A stretch of DNA of 64,000 nt from Parvibaculum sp039973015 (GCF_039973015.1 NZ_JBDWLT010000010.1:248001-312000); one strand, 5' to 3'. Counted from the first letter of the stretch, positions 9,701 through 18,033 are shown. Translations and numbers: made by a program. Notes: a model not told the origin generated them from the sequence alone.

Positions 9701-12508
9701 CTGAATGTCACCATCGGTGCCGCCACCCAGTCCGGCAATATCGGCGAGACGGGCGGCAGCTTCGGCATCGTGAAGACCGGCATAGGAAGTCTTGAACTCA
9801 CCGGCACCAGCAGCTTCACCGGCGGCATCACCGTCAATGGCGGCGATCTCATCGGCAATACGGCGAACCTCGTCGGCGATATTGGCATCACCGGCGGCAC
9901 GGTCGAATTCGACCAGGCTTCGGCTGGCGCCTTCACCGGCGAGATTACCGGCACGGGCAGGCTTGTGAAGAGTGGCGAGGGCGAAATCGTTTTCTCCGGC
10001 AGCGGCATCGAGGCCGATTATTTCTACGTCCGCGGTATGGGCACCGTGCTCGACGGCGTCGCTGTCGACATTGCAAACCGCCTCGATATTTCCAATCAAC
10101 TCGAGTCGGGCGGGACGACCGATGCCGGCTTGACGATCCGGGGTGGTGCAAATGTCACGAGCGGCGAAGGCCGCATCGGCGACATCGACGGTTTCGAGGC
10201 CGCCGTCACCGTGTCGGGCGCGGGCAGCACCTGGACGATTGGCGAGGTGGCTGATCCCACCTCCTTCCGCGTTGCAGGCGAGGGTGCGGCAAGCCTTCTC
10301 GTGGAAGAGGGTGCGAAGGTAGAGGTTATTGGTTCGGCATCGGTTCATTCGCTGAATGGCGGTGCCGCGTCGTCCGTGGCTATTACGGGCGAGAATTCAC
10401 TCTTCGATGTGTCCGGACTTCTGGATATCGGCGGCGCCGGTACCGGCGAACTCACCGTCTCGGACGGGGGCTCCGTGCACAGCGGCAGCGCCCGGGTTGG
10501 CCTCCAGTCGCCCAAAACCGGCATCGTCACCATTACAGGTACCGGATCGGAATGGCTGGTCGATGGAAGCCCCTTCGTGCTTGGCGGCGATGCCGACGGC
10601 ATTCCCGGCACCGGCCATCTGACGCTTGCCGATGGCGGTCTCCTTCAGCTCGACGGCGGCACAGGTACGCTTCATGCGGCGCTCGGCGACGGCTCCACCG
10701 CGCGCATCAATATCGGCGCGGCGGAAGGTGAGGATGCGGCGGCGGCAGGCACGCTCGATCTCGGCACCATCGCTTTCGACACGGATGACGGCGGCGACGG
10801 AAGGCTGCTCTTCAATCACACCGCGACGGACTACCTCTTCGGTGCCCTGCTCGAAGGGGCCGGCACAGTCTCCCACATCGCAGGCGTGACCACCTTCACC
10901 GGCCTGAGCACGGCCTTTACCGGCGTCACCTCGATCACCGGCGGTCAGCTCAATGTGGACGGAACGCTTGGTGGCAGCGTGACGGTTTCCAATGCCCGCC
11001 TCGGCGGTTCCGGTACCGTTGGCGATACGACGCTCAATGGCGACGGCGTTCTCTCGCCGGGCAATTCCATCGGCACCCTCACCGTCGATGGCGATCTGGC
11101 CTTTGGCGACGGCTCCTTCTTCGAGGTCGAACTGAACGATGGCGGTACGGTCGCAGGTACGAATAACGACTTCGTCGATGTGACGGGCGGCGTCACCATC
11201 GACAGCGGAGCCTCCGTCTTCGTCGCGGCGGCAAACGGTAGCGATGACGGCACGACCTATGCGCCGAACGCAACCTATACGCTCATCGCGGCGGATAATG
11301 GTGTAAGCGGCATCTTCGGCGCCATCGGCACGAGCTTCGCCTTCCTCGCGCCGACGCTCAGCTACGATGCGAACAACGTCTTTCTCTCTTTCGTACCGGC
11401 GGCGGATTTCGAGGACGCGGCCGTCTCGCCGAACCAGCAGGCGGTTGCCGCCGCGCTCGATGGGCTGGGCGCTGGCAACGAGATTTACGATGCTCTTCTT
11501 CTGATGACGGAAGAAGAAGCGCGCCACACCTTCGACACGCTCACGGGCGAAGCTCATGCGAGCACGGTCTCGGCCTTCTTCCTCGGCGCGCAGCAGGTTC
11601 GCGAGGTGCTGACCAATCGTCTGGCCGCGCTCTTCGGCGGGCTTGGCGGCGTTGCAAGTCGCGACATCGGCTATGCGCCTGCGGCGGGCGATGCGACGCC
11701 TCATGCGGTCACCGTCTGGGGTCAGGTCTTTGGCGGCTGGGGCACGACCGACGCCACCGCCGCGACCGCCGCGCTCGACCGTTCCTCGGCGGGCTTCCTC
11801 GGCGGTGTCGATCGCGAGGTCGGCACGGCAAGCCGCATCGGCATCGCGGCGGGTTACAGCCGCTCGACCTTCGATGTGAACGGCCTTGCCTCCTCTGGCG
11901 AGAGCGACAACTTCCATATTGCGGGCTATGCGGGCACGGAGCTTGGCGAGGTCGAGGTCAAGGCCGCGCTCGCCTATAGCTACCAGATGGCCGATACGGA
12001 GCGCACGGTCCTTGGTTCGCGCATCAAGGGCGATTACGGCGCGCACACCATACAAGGCTCCACCGAGGCGAGCATGGGCTTCGACATGGGTGACCTCACC
12101 CTCACGCCCTTTGCCGGGCTCTCCTTCGTCCATATCGAAACGGAGAGCTTCACCGAAACGGGTGGTCCCGCCGCGCTCGCCATTTCCGGCACCAGCAACA
12201 CGACCGGCATCACCGCGCTTGGTCTGCGCGCACGCCGCCAATGGGAAACGGTCGATCTGTTCGGTTCGCTGGCCTGGCGTCACGCCTTCGGCGATATCGA
12301 TCCCGTCTCGCGCGCCGCCTTTGCAAGCAACCCCGCCGCCCCCTTCACCATTCGCGGAGCGGCCCTCTCGGAGGATGTTCTGGCGCTCGGGGCCGGTGTG
12401 GAAATCGAGCTCGGCACCGCCTCCGTTCTCGAACTTTCCTATGAAGGCGAGTTTGGCGAGGATGCGCGTGACCACGGCCTCAAGGCGGAAATTTCCTTCC
12501 GCTTCTGA
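6704..12508 (+). CDS. Giant autotransporter (type Va) with PATR and T5SS/PEP-CTERM-type passenger repeats
   Basis: About 1,934 residues from the ATG at 6704, which follows a run of G at 6692-6697; in-frame ATGs at 6680, 6749 and 6773 are alternatives. A long basic N-region leads to a hydrophobic stretch (GVGIAALLAGASLALL) and a signal peptidase site after APARA. The passenger has three zones. First are Gly/Thr-rich repeats resembling the T5SS/PEP-CTERM-associated repeat. A central array of autotransporter beta-strand (PATR) repeats follows (GTLDLNDFDL, GGTTLGEGTLRL, LVKLGSGILSLTG). The first type then returns, and both flanks contain an INIGAAEG...FNHT.TDY unit. The C-terminal ~265 residues, starting near VTVWGQVFGGWG, form the beta-barrel and end in Phe (AEISFRF). 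No catalytic protease triad was recognised, so adhesin or biofilm function is inference. It sits as a cassette with a two-component system between murJ and trpS. Confidence 0.94.
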   Translation: MGVKSGNRAAAGRRTMRVTTWRFMRVRRKAVPLAVLRRNLTRRLLSGVGIAALLAGASLALLPAPARADTSWTGAADGDWNNAANWSNGLPVNTSGTTKIEGPVAATVDGIGVADSGRTNIGGSTQDGSLIVQGGGTLNVGVFELFGYNGYSGTATIRGAGSGITASSSTFIGSYSGIGHIFIEDGGTLTTPYTTYMSQYDGSLGTVTVTGSGSTWNTNGTINLGAYSGSYNGTGILTIADGGLVNINGLYNKLYVAGGANSTGTLNIGAAEGDAAAAAGSLQTSNVGFGAGDGTIVFNHTETDYTFASSISGNGDVHQLAGTTILSGSNSWSGSTLVEGGILRAGAAGALSPNAAYTVNGGTLDLNDFDLSASSLSGTGGTVDLGSAELEVDQDSDSVFGGLIAGTGSLVKLGSGILSLTGTNTFSGGTTLGEGTLRLEDDDAIGTGALTATGGTLDYDNGIDLSNDIDLRANTNLNVTTGAATQSGNIGETGGSFGIVKTGAGTLSLTGTNSYTGTTTVSAGTLRAGSASAFASDSAYEVNGGTLDLNDFDLTASELSGTGGTVDLGSAELEVDQDGDSAFDGLIAGTGSLVKLGSGILSLTGANTFSGGTTLGEGTLRLEDDDAIGTGALTATGGTLDYDDGIDLSNDIDLRANTNLNVTTGAATQSGNIGETGGSFGIVKTGAGTLSLTGTNSYTGGTTVSAGTLKGNTSSLVGDIVNNAALAFDQASDGSYTGALSGTGTLEKTGAGILTLSGANSHSGATTVSAGTLRAGSASAFASDSAYTVNGGTLDLNDFDLTMSALSGTGGTVDLGTAELEVDQDSDSVFDGLIAGTGSLVKLGSGILSLTGANSYSGGTTVEAGTLRAGSATGLSSGAYVLSGGTLDLNDFDLTATGLSGTGGTVDLGSAELETDQDSDSAFAGLIAGTGSLVKLGSGILSLTGANTFSGGTTLGEGTLRLEDDDAIGTGALTATGGTLDYDDGIDLSNDIDLRANTNLNVTIGAATQSGNIGETGGSFGIVKTGIGSLELTGTSSFTGGITVNGGDLIGNTANLVGDIGITGGTVEFDQASAGAFTGEITGTGRLVKSGEGEIVFSGSGIEADYFYVRGMGTVLDGVAVDIANRLDISNQLESGGTTDAGLTIRGGANVTSGEGRIGDIDGFEAAVTVSGAGSTWTIGEVADPTSFRVAGEGAASLLVEEGAKVEVIGSASVHSLNGGAASSVAITGENSLFDVSGLLDIGGAGTGELTVSDGGSVHSGSARVGLQSPKTGIVTITGTGSEWLVDGSPFVLGGDADGIPGTGHLTLADGGLLQLDGGTGTLHAALGDGSTARINIGAAEGEDAAAAGTLDLGTIAFDTDDGGDGRLLFNHTATDYLFGALLEGAGTVSHIAGVTTFTGLSTAFTGVTSITGGQLNVDGTLGGSVTVSNARLGGSGTVGDTTLNGDGVLSPGNSIGTLTVDGDLAFGDGSFFEVELNDGGTVAGTNNDFVDVTGGVTIDSGASVFVAAANGSDDGTTYAPNATYTLIAADNGVSGIFGAIGTSFAFLAPTLSYDANNVFLSFVPAADFEDAAVSPNQQAVAAALDGLGAGNEIYDALLLMTEEEARHTFDTLTGEAHASTVSAFFLGAQQVREVLTNRLAALFGGLGGVASRDIGYAPAAGDATPHAVTVWGQVFGGWGTTDATAATAALDRSSAGFLGGVDREVGTASRIGIAAGYSRSTFDVNGLASSGESDNFHIAGYAGTELGEVEVKAALAYSYQMADTERTVLGSRIKGDYGAHTIQGSTEASMGFDMGDLTLTPFAGLSFVHIETESFTETGGPAALAISGTSNTTGITALGLRARRQWETVDLFGSLAWRHAFGDIDPVSRAAFASNPAAPFTIRGAALSEDVLALGAGVEIELGTASVLELSYEGEFGEDARDHGLKAEISFRF
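7781..9780 (+). repeat. Nearly identical long DNA repeats inside the autotransporter passenger
   Basis: A roughly 470-base module (protein from NGGTLDLNDFDL to the next LTGTNSYTG) occurs at about 7781-8253 and 8330-8802, and again slightly shortened at about 9350-9780. A partial copy holding only the first part lies at about 9071-9283. Starts are offset by 549, 741 and 279 bases, all multiples of three, so the frame is kept. Near-identity at the DNA level, not just the protein level, suggests recent duplication or gene conversion. Confidence 0.9.
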
Positions 12509-12519
12509 GCCGTGCCGGA

Positions 12520-12539
12520 TATCCCCGGGGGCGGGGATA
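12520..12539. terminator. GC hairpin after the autotransporter (possible terminator)
   Basis: TATCCCC (12520-12526) and GGGGATA (12533-12539) form a 7-base stem with a 6-base loop, 11 bases after the autotransporter stop. There is no downstream T-run, so intrinsic termination is only a possibility. Confidence 0.4.
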
Positions 12540-12687
12540 ACGCTCTCCAATGTGACGTTTTCGTGACGTTACGATGACAGTCGGGCTGTTTTCGGGCGAG
12601 GTTACCCCCGGCCGGGGGATTGCCTTCGGGGCTCATGCGCCGCATAACCTCACCGATTCACGCCCGTCTGGCCATGGAACCTCTCGA

Positions 12688-13695
12688 ATGGAACAGCCCC
12701 AAAATCGCGTCTTTTCCGGTGTGCAGCCGACCGGAAATCTGCACCTCGGAAATTATCTGGGTGCGATCCGCAACTTCGTTGGCCTTCAGGACGCTTATGA
12801 GTGCATTTACTGCGTGGTCGACATGCATGCGATCACGGTCTGGCAGGAGCCAAAAGAGCTCGCAGCGAACACGCGCGAAGTTGCTGCCGCCTATATCGCA
12901 TCGGGCATCGACCCCGAGCGTCACATCATTTTCAATCAGTCCAAGGTTTCAGCTCACGCCGAACTCGCATGGATACTGAATTGCGTGGCGCGCATCGGCT
13001 GGCTCAATCGCATGACGCAGTTCAAGGACAAGGCCGGCAAGGATCGAGAGAAGGCGAGCGTTGGTCTCTATGCCTATCCGGTGCTTATGGCAGCTGACAT
13101 TCTTGCTTACCGCGCAACGCATGTGCCGGTCGGCGAAGACCAGAAGCAGCATCTCGAACTCGCGCGCGACACCGCGCAGAAGTTCAACAATGATTTCGAC
13201 GCGCCGGATTTCTTTCCGCAGCCCGAGCCGCTCATCATGGGCGAGGCGACGCGCGTCATGAGCTTGCGTGACGGCACGAAGAAGATGTCGAAGTCCGACC
13301 CCTCGGACCTTTCGCGCATCACCATGCGGGACAGCTCGGACGATATCGCGAAGAAAATCCGCAAGGCCCAGACCGATCCCGAGCCGTTGCCCGAAGCCGT
13401 CGAAGGCCTGGAGGGCCGTCCCGGCGCTGCCAATCTCGTCGGCATCTATGCGGCGCTTTCCGGCAAGACAAAGGCCGAAGTGCTTACCGAATTTTCCGGC
13501 GCGCAGTTCTCCGTCTTCAAACCGGCCCTTGCCGACCTCGCGGTCGAAAAACTCTCGCCCATCACGAACGAAATGAAACGTCTGATGGACGACGCAAGCT
13601 ACATCGACGGCATCCTGGAAAGGGGCGCTGAACGGGCTCACGCGCTCGCCGATCCCGTTCTCGCGCGTGTTCGCGAGATTGTCGGTTTTATCTGA
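12688..13695 (+). CDS. trpS: Tryptophan--tRNA ligase
   Basis: Class I synthetase charging tRNA-Trp. The frame is open further upstream, but the ATG at 12688 gives a 335-residue protein of the normal length, starting just before the catalytic SGVQPTGNLHLGNYLGA segment (HIGH-type motif). The KMSKS loop is present intact (KKMSKSDPSD). The 179-base gap to the autotransporter contains a hairpin but no convincing promoter. Its usual neighbour murJ is displaced upstream by the autotransporter block. Confidence 0.97.
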   Translation: MEQPQNRVFSGVQPTGNLHLGNYLGAIRNFVGLQDAYECIYCVVDMHAITVWQEPKELAANTREVAAAYIASGIDPERHIIFNQSKVSAHAELAWILNCVARIGWLNRMTQFKDKAGKDREKASVGLYAYPVLMAADILAYRATHVPVGEDQKQHLELARDTAQKFNNDFDAPDFFPQPEPLIMGEATRVMSLRDGTKKMSKSDPSDLSRITMRDSSDDIAKKIRKAQTDPEPLPEAVEGLEGRPGAANLVGIYAALSGKTKAEVLTEFSGAQFSVFKPALADLAVEKLSPITNEMKRLMDDASYIDGILERGAERAHALADPVLARVREIVGFI

Positions 13696-13776
13696 GATGC
13701 TTGATCCGTGCGCCGCGCGCCCCATTTAAGGTGGGGTCCGCATAGGCGCAAATCTGTCCCGGAGGAATATCCGTCC

Positions 13777-14856
13777 ATGTCATTTTCCGAGCGTCTTGCA
13801 GGCTGGCGCGAAAATCTTCGTCACCGCTGGATGTACCGGCGGGGCGATGGAACGCAGGCGGCATCGTCCGGCGGCGCGGCAGCTTCGGGTGGACAAGGCG
13901 GCTTCGGCCGGTTTTTTGGCGGCCTCAACAGCTCCGGCATGGGCAGCCTGGCCAAACGCGCAGGCCTCGCCATTCTCATCATCATCCTTCTCTACTATCC
14001 GATCGGCATGTTCGTCGTTCACAAGGTCGACGACGATATCGACTTCGCGCCTTCGGCCGCAGATTCCGTTGATGGCGGCAGCATGGCAGTTGCCTATGCG
14101 GCGGGCCTGATCGACCGCGAGGTCAACCAGAACAACTGGACGGCGAACGATCCCTTTTTCCAGCCGGGCGTATTGCTCGACAACATGCCGAACTTTCAGC
14201 AGGGCATGATGTCGGCGCTGGCGCGCTTTGGTTTCGAATTGACGGACCAGCTCGGACGTACGCGCGGTTCTTCCGAGGCAGACCCCGACCTTCAGCGCGC
14301 CGCGGGCCTGCTGCAATATCCCGGCAATGTCTGGATCTGGAATCCGAGCGTTTCGCTTGCGCCGCGCGCGAGTTCGGAATCGCAATATCGCGACGCGCGC
14401 AGCCGCCTGCTGACCTACAACGCGCGCCTCGCAAAAGGCGAAGCGAATTACGACATTCGTGCCGATAATCTGCTTGCGACGATCGAGCGTTTCGCGGCCG
14501 ATATCGGCTCATCTTCTGCGTTGATCGACCGCCACCTTGCCGAACAGGCAGGCAGCTTTTTTGACTCCGACGCGGACGATATCTTCTATTTCACCAAGGG
14601 CAAGCTCTACGGCTACTACATGGTGTTGCAGGGCCTCGGCACGGACTTCGATCCCATCATCAAGGAGCGTAACCTTGAGAAGCCCTGGAACGAGATGATG
14701 GGAAGTTTCCGCAAGGCCGCCCTTCTCGATCCCTGGGTGGTGACGAACGGTGCGCCCGACGCGCAATTCCAGCCGAACCACCTTGCCATGCAGGGCTTTT
14801 ACCTCCTGCGTGCGCGCACACAGCTTCGCGAAATCAGCAATATCCTTTTGAAATAA
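13777..14856 (+). CDS. DUF2333 family membrane-anchored protein
   Basis: A 359-residue protein starting at the ATG 11 bases after a perfect GGAGG (13761-13765). A Gly/Ser-rich, basic cytoplasmic N-terminus precedes one transmembrane segment (LAILIIILLYYPIGMFVVH, about residues 66-84). A long soluble domain, presumably periplasmic, follows. The sequence fits DUF2333, found beside trpS in many alphaproteobacteria. No catalytic motif is apparent and the function is unknown. The stop lies within a short inverted repeat (14847-14869). Confidence 0.85.
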   Translation: MSFSERLAGWRENLRHRWMYRRGDGTQAASSGGAAASGGQGGFGRFFGGLNSSGMGSLAKRAGLAILIIILLYYPIGMFVVHKVDDDIDFAPSAADSVDGGSMAVAYAAGLIDREVNQNNWTANDPFFQPGVLLDNMPNFQQGMMSALARFGFELTDQLGRTRGSSEADPDLQRAAGLLQYPGNVWIWNPSVSLAPRASSESQYRDARSRLLTYNARLAKGEANYDIRADNLLATIERFAADIGSSSALIDRHLAEQAGSFFDSDADDIFYFTKGKLYGYYMVLQGLGTDFDPIIKERNLEKPWNEMMGSFRKAALLDPWVVTNGAPDAQFQPNHLAMQGFYLLRARTQLREISNILLK

Positions 14857-14869
14857 GCCTGATTTCAAA
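14847..14869. terminator. AT-rich inverted repeat over the DUF2333 stop codon
   Basis: TTTGAAAT (14847-14854) and ATTTCAAA (14862-14869) make a perfect 8-base stem with a 7-base loop that includes the stop codon. No T-run follows; it may be a weak transcript-end structure. Confidence 0.35.
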
Positions 14870-14908
14870 TGCTTGCCGGATGGCGCGGGTGGTGGCAGCA
14901 TCCGGCCC

Positions 14909-15427
14909 ATGAGCGAACCTGTGAACGAATCCGATATATCGGGCCGAAGCGCCGCATCGCAGAAGCGGCGCAAGTTTCTCGTCATTGTGGACGGCACGCC
15001 CGAATCCGAAGTCGCGATCCATTTCGCGAGCCTGCGCGCATGTCATACGAATGGCGTTGTTACGCTCCTTGCGGTGATTGAACCTGGCGAAGCCTCTCAA
15101 CAATGGCTTGGCGTGAAAAATATCATGCAGGAGGAAGCGCGCGCGGAAGCAGAAGAACTGCTGCACCGGCTCGCCGCCCATGTGAACGAATATGCGGGCA
15201 TCATGCCGGAACTCATCATCCGCGAAGGGCGCCGCGCCGAGCAGGTGATGCAGCTTATCGGTGAGGACAAGGATATCGCGATCCTTGTGCTCGCGGCGGC
15301 GCTCGGCAAAGAGGGGCCCGGGCCGCTGGTGACAATGGTGGCAAGCGCCTCCGAAAAGGCCTTTCCCATCCCGGTCACCGTGGTGCCCGGCAGTCTGACC
15401 GAGGAAGCACTGCGCTCGCTGGCTTGA
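14909..15427 (+). CDS. Universal stress protein family (UspA-like)
   Basis: 172 residues from the ATG at 14909; an in-frame ATG at 14873 would add 12 atypical residues. The core begins with the beta strand KFLVIVDGTPESEVAIHFAS, typical of the Usp fold, and ends with IPVTVVPGS. The C-terminal ATP-loop pattern G-x2-G-x9-G-S is not clearly present, so ATP binding is doubtful. It lies between the DUF2333 gene and nfuA, a placement common in alphaproteobacteria. Its role is not defined. Confidence 0.85.
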   Translation: MSEPVNESDISGRSAASQKRRKFLVIVDGTPESEVAIHFASLRACHTNGVVTLLAVIEPGEASQQWLGVKNIMQEEARAEAEELLHRLAAHVNEYAGIMPELIIREGRRAEQVMQLIGEDKDIAILVLAAALGKEGPGPLVTMVASASEKAFPIPVTVVPGSLTEEALRSLA

Positions 15428-15511
15428 TTTGGGCGGTCTGACGGTCCATCTATAGCGCGAACGAGGCGGTCTCGCGGGCCGCTAACCCACGATATAAGAA
15501 GGGCTTTTCTC

Positions 15512-16069
15512 ATGTTCATCCAGACCGAGGCGACGCCGAACCCGGCGACTTTGAAGTTCCTGCCCGGCCGTGAAGTGCTTGGAGAGGGCCGTGCCGCCGA
15601 TTTTCCGACGCGTGAGGCGGCTGAGCGCTCGCCTCTCGCAATGCGCCTTTTCGCCATCGAGAATGTTGCCGGCGTTTTCTTCGGCAACGATTTCATCACC
15701 GTCACCAAGTCGGGCGGCGAATGGCAGCACATGAAGCCTGCTCTTCTTGGCGCAATCATGGAGCACTTCACGAGCGGTGCTCCTATCCTCTTCGCGGCGG
15801 GTGAAGCCGAGGATGCCCATGCGGAACATAAGGGTGAGAACGGCGAGATCGTGTCCCAGATCAAGGAAATCCTGGACACACGCGTGAGGCCCGCCGTCGC
15901 GCAGGATGGCGGCGACATCACCTTCCAGGGATATGAGGAAGGTGTTGTCTTCCTGAACATGCAAGGGGCCTGCGCAGGCTGCCCCTCCTCCACCGTGACG
16001 CTGAAGCGCGGTGTGGAGAACATGCTGAAACATTACATCCCCGAAATCGTCGAAGTCCGTCAGATCTGA
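15512..16069 (+). CDS. NifU-family Fe-S scaffold (NfuA-type)
   Basis: 185 residues with an N-terminal Nfu domain (MFIQTEATPNPATLKFLPG) and a C-terminal NifU-type domain (RPAVAQDGGDITF, then the cluster-binding CxxC in GACAGCPSSTVTLK). Such proteins carry a transient [4Fe-4S] cluster to client apoproteins. Clients in this window could include MiaB and the Fe-S oxidoreductase at 42868. The ATG follows AAGAAGGG about 10 bases upstream. Confidence 0.94.
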   Translation: MFIQTEATPNPATLKFLPGREVLGEGRAADFPTREAAERSPLAMRLFAIENVAGVFFGNDFITVTKSGGEWQHMKPALLGAIMEHFTSGAPILFAAGEAEDAHAEHKGENGEIVSQIKEILDTRVRPAVAQDGGDITFQGYEEGVVFLNMQGACAGCPSSTVTLKRGVENMLKHYIPEIVEVRQI

Positions 16070-16169
16070 TCCAGTCTGACTGCCAGTCGGAATGCAGTTG
16101 CGAGGGCTGGCGTCGAGACACGAAAACGCTATCGTGACGCCATCTGTTTACTCGCGAAGGAGAGAGCCC

Positions 16170-16763
16170 ATGAGCGGCAAGCTTGGGGACGAAGCGCTTG
16201 ACGTCATTTTCCGTGAAGCCCGTACGCATAATGCGTGGAAGGATGAGCCGGTTTCCGATGAGACGCTGAAGCAGCTCTATGAGCTTATGAAGTGGGGCCC
16301 CACCAGCGCGAACATGTCGCCCGCACGCATCATCTTCGTGAAGTCGAAGGAAGCCAAGGAAAAGCTCGCGCCCGCGCTCACCGAAGGTAATCTCAAGAAA
16401 ACCATGGAAGCGCCAGTCACGGCGATCATCGGCTATGACGTGAAGTTCTATGAGCGTCTGCCCGAACTCTTCCCTCATGCGCCGGAGGCAAAGACCTGGT
16501 TCAACTGGTCCGATGAATGGGCGGAAATGAACGCCTTTCGCAACGGTTCGCTGCAGGGCGCTTACTTCATGATCGCCGCCCGGTCGCTCGGGCTCGATTG
16601 CGGGCCGATGTCCGGGTTCGATTTGAACAAGGTGAACGAACTCTTTTTTGCGGGCACGAATATAAAGTCGAATTTCCTCTGTAATCTCGGACATGGCGAT
16701 CCGGCCGGTCTCTTTGCTCGCAGTCCGCGTCTTTCCTTCGACGACGCGTGCAGCATCGTCTAA
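16170..16763 (+). CDS. Malonic semialdehyde reductase (RutE/HadB-like, nitroreductase fold)
   Basis: A 197-residue flavin-dependent nitroreductase-family protein. The ATG at 16170 follows AAGGAGAG (16157-16164); an upstream in-frame ATG at 16092 lacks such a site. The motifs KWGPTSANMSPARIIFVKS and SGFDLNKVNELFF match the RutE/HadB subgroup. That subgroup reduces malonic semialdehyde to 3-hydroxypropionate in uracil breakdown, but no other rut genes are nearby, so the substrate is uncertain. Confidence 0.83.
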   Translation: MSGKLGDEALDVIFREARTHNAWKDEPVSDETLKQLYELMKWGPTSANMSPARIIFVKSKEAKEKLAPALTEGNLKKTMEAPVTAIIGYDVKFYERLPELFPHAPEAKTWFNWSDEWAEMNAFRNGSLQGAYFMIAARSLGLDCGPMSGFDLNKVNELFFAGTNIKSNFLCNLGHGDPAGLFARSPRLSFDDACSIV

Positions 16764-16791
16764 CGGTCATCCGCCTACGGAGCCCTTATCC

Positions 16792-17487
16792 TTGATCCTC
16801 CTCGCCTTCGATACCGCGCAAGGTGCGCTTTCCGCGGCTGTTCACGATGGCGAGGGGGAGATCGCTTCCGCGTTCGAGGCGCGCACACGCGGTCATGCCG
16901 AGGCTCTGATGCCGATGGTCGAGGTGGTGCTTGCGGAAGCCGCGCTTGGATTTTCCGATCTCGACGCCCTCGCTGTCACTGTCGGGCCGGGCACATTTAC
17001 CGGATTGCGTGTCGGGCTCGCGGCGGCGCGCGGTATTGCCTTGGCAAGAAACCTGCCGCTTGTCGGCGTAACGACGCTTGAGGCCGTGGCCGAACCCGTT
17101 GCCGCCGAAGCGGATGAAATCATCCTTGCTTCATTCGACGCTCGGCGCGACGAGGTTTACATGCAGGCTTTCTCCGCAAATCATGCCCCGCAAACCGCAT
17201 CGCTTCTCGTCAATCTCGGCGATGTGGCCGCACATCTGTCGCGCGGTCCTTTCGTGCTGGCGGGTACGGGCAGCGAGCTTGTGGCCGCGCGGCTCGCGGC
17301 GGCCGGGCTGGATTTCAGAATGGCGGGGTGCCGTCCTCAACCCGATGCCACCCTCGTCGCTCGCATTGCGCTCCGGCGTCTTGTCGAGCAGGGGGCGGAT
17401 GCTTTCCGCACGGCTCCCGCACCTCTCTATATTCGCGCACCTGACGCGAAGCTTCCCGGCGGACGCGATCCGGGCGAGACCGCGTGA
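16792..17487 (+). CDS. tsaB: tRNA threonylcarbamoyladenosine biosynthesis protein TsaB
   Basis: Non-catalytic partner of TsaD in t6A37 tRNA modification. The best start is TTG at 16792, preceded by CGGAG (16778-16782), giving MILLAFDTAQGALSAAV and 231 residues, the usual TsaB length. An in-frame ATG at 16693 would overlap the previous gene by 71 bases with a non-homologous extension. The fold signatures LAFDTAQG and VGPGTFTGLRVGLAAARG are clear. Its stop overlaps the rimI GTG start (GTGA), indicating translational coupling. Confidence 0.94.
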   Translation: MILLAFDTAQGALSAAVHDGEGEIASAFEARTRGHAEALMPMVEVVLAEAALGFSDLDALAVTVGPGTFTGLRVGLAAARGIALARNLPLVGVTTLEAVAEPVAAEADEIILASFDARRDEVYMQAFSANHAPQTASLLVNLGDVAAHLSRGPFVLAGTGSELVAARLAAAGLDFRMAGCRPQPDATLVARIALRRLVEQGADAFRTAPAPLYIRAPDAKLPGGRDPGETA

Positions 17488-17999
17488 GCGCCGACCCCGA
17501 GCCCCACATCCGGCGGGCGGGTGCCGAGGATCTGGAACGCCTTGCCGCCCTTCACGCCCTCTGTTTTGAAGAGGCTTGGGATGCCGCGTCTCTCGCGCGC
17601 CTTCTCGCCATGCCGGGCGCTTATGCTCTTGTGGCCGAGGCCGCTTCCGCAAACGGCAATTCGGAAATATTGCCCATCGGACTTGTCCTGGTGCGGGCGG
17701 GCGGCGGCGAAGCGGAAATCCTGACCATTGGCGTAGATCCGGCGGCGCGCGGCAGGAGGGTCGGCCGCAAGTTGCTTGACGCTGCCGCGGCTGCGGCTAT
17801 TGCGGCAGGCGCGGCCGCGCTTTTCCTTGAAGTGGCGGAAGACAATGGAGATGCGCTTCGTCTCTATGAGCGCTTTGGCTTCTACCTCGTCGGCATGAGG
17901 CCCGCCTATTACACCCGAGGAACCTCGCGCATTGCCGCCCGGACCTTGAGATGCGATCTGCCATCCCTGCCGGGCCGTCATAAATCCTTGATCGAGTAG
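17484..17999 (+). CDS. rimI: Ribosomal protein S18-alanine N-acetyltransferase RimI (GNAT)
   Basis: A 171-residue GNAT acetyltransferase. It starts at a GTG overlapping the tsaB stop by 4 bases, the classic tsaB-rimI coupling. Acetyl-CoA binding motif A is seen as TIGVDPAARGRRVGRKLLDAA, followed by the C-terminal part EDNGDALRLYERFGFYLVG. It would acetylate the N-terminus of ribosomal protein S18; context supports RimI over other GNATs. Confidence 0.92.
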   Translation: MSADPEPHIRRAGAEDLERLAALHALCFEEAWDAASLARLLAMPGAYALVAEAASANGNSEILPIGLVLVRAGGGEAEILTIGVDPAARGRRVGRKLLDAAAAAAIAAGAAALFLEVAEDNGDALRLYERFGFYLVGMRPAYYTRGTSRIAARTLRCDLPSLPGRHKSLIE

Positions 18000-18033
18000 G
18001 GGTTTTATAGGGTTACGAGACACTTCCTCGCTA

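Noticed and set aside
7781..9780. Could the regular repeats be a CRISPR array or satellite?
   Set aside because: Units are hundreds of bases, keep the reading frame and encode PATR protein repeats.
7205..10348. 1,047-codon open frame on the minus strand inside the autotransporter
   Set aside because: Mirror of the repetitive, GC3-biased coding strand; it repeats in step with the passenger modules and has no family signature or ribosome site.
10397..12550. 717-codon minus-strand open frame over the autotransporter end
   Set aside because: Antisense shadow across the beta-barrel, which is clearly coding on the plus strand.
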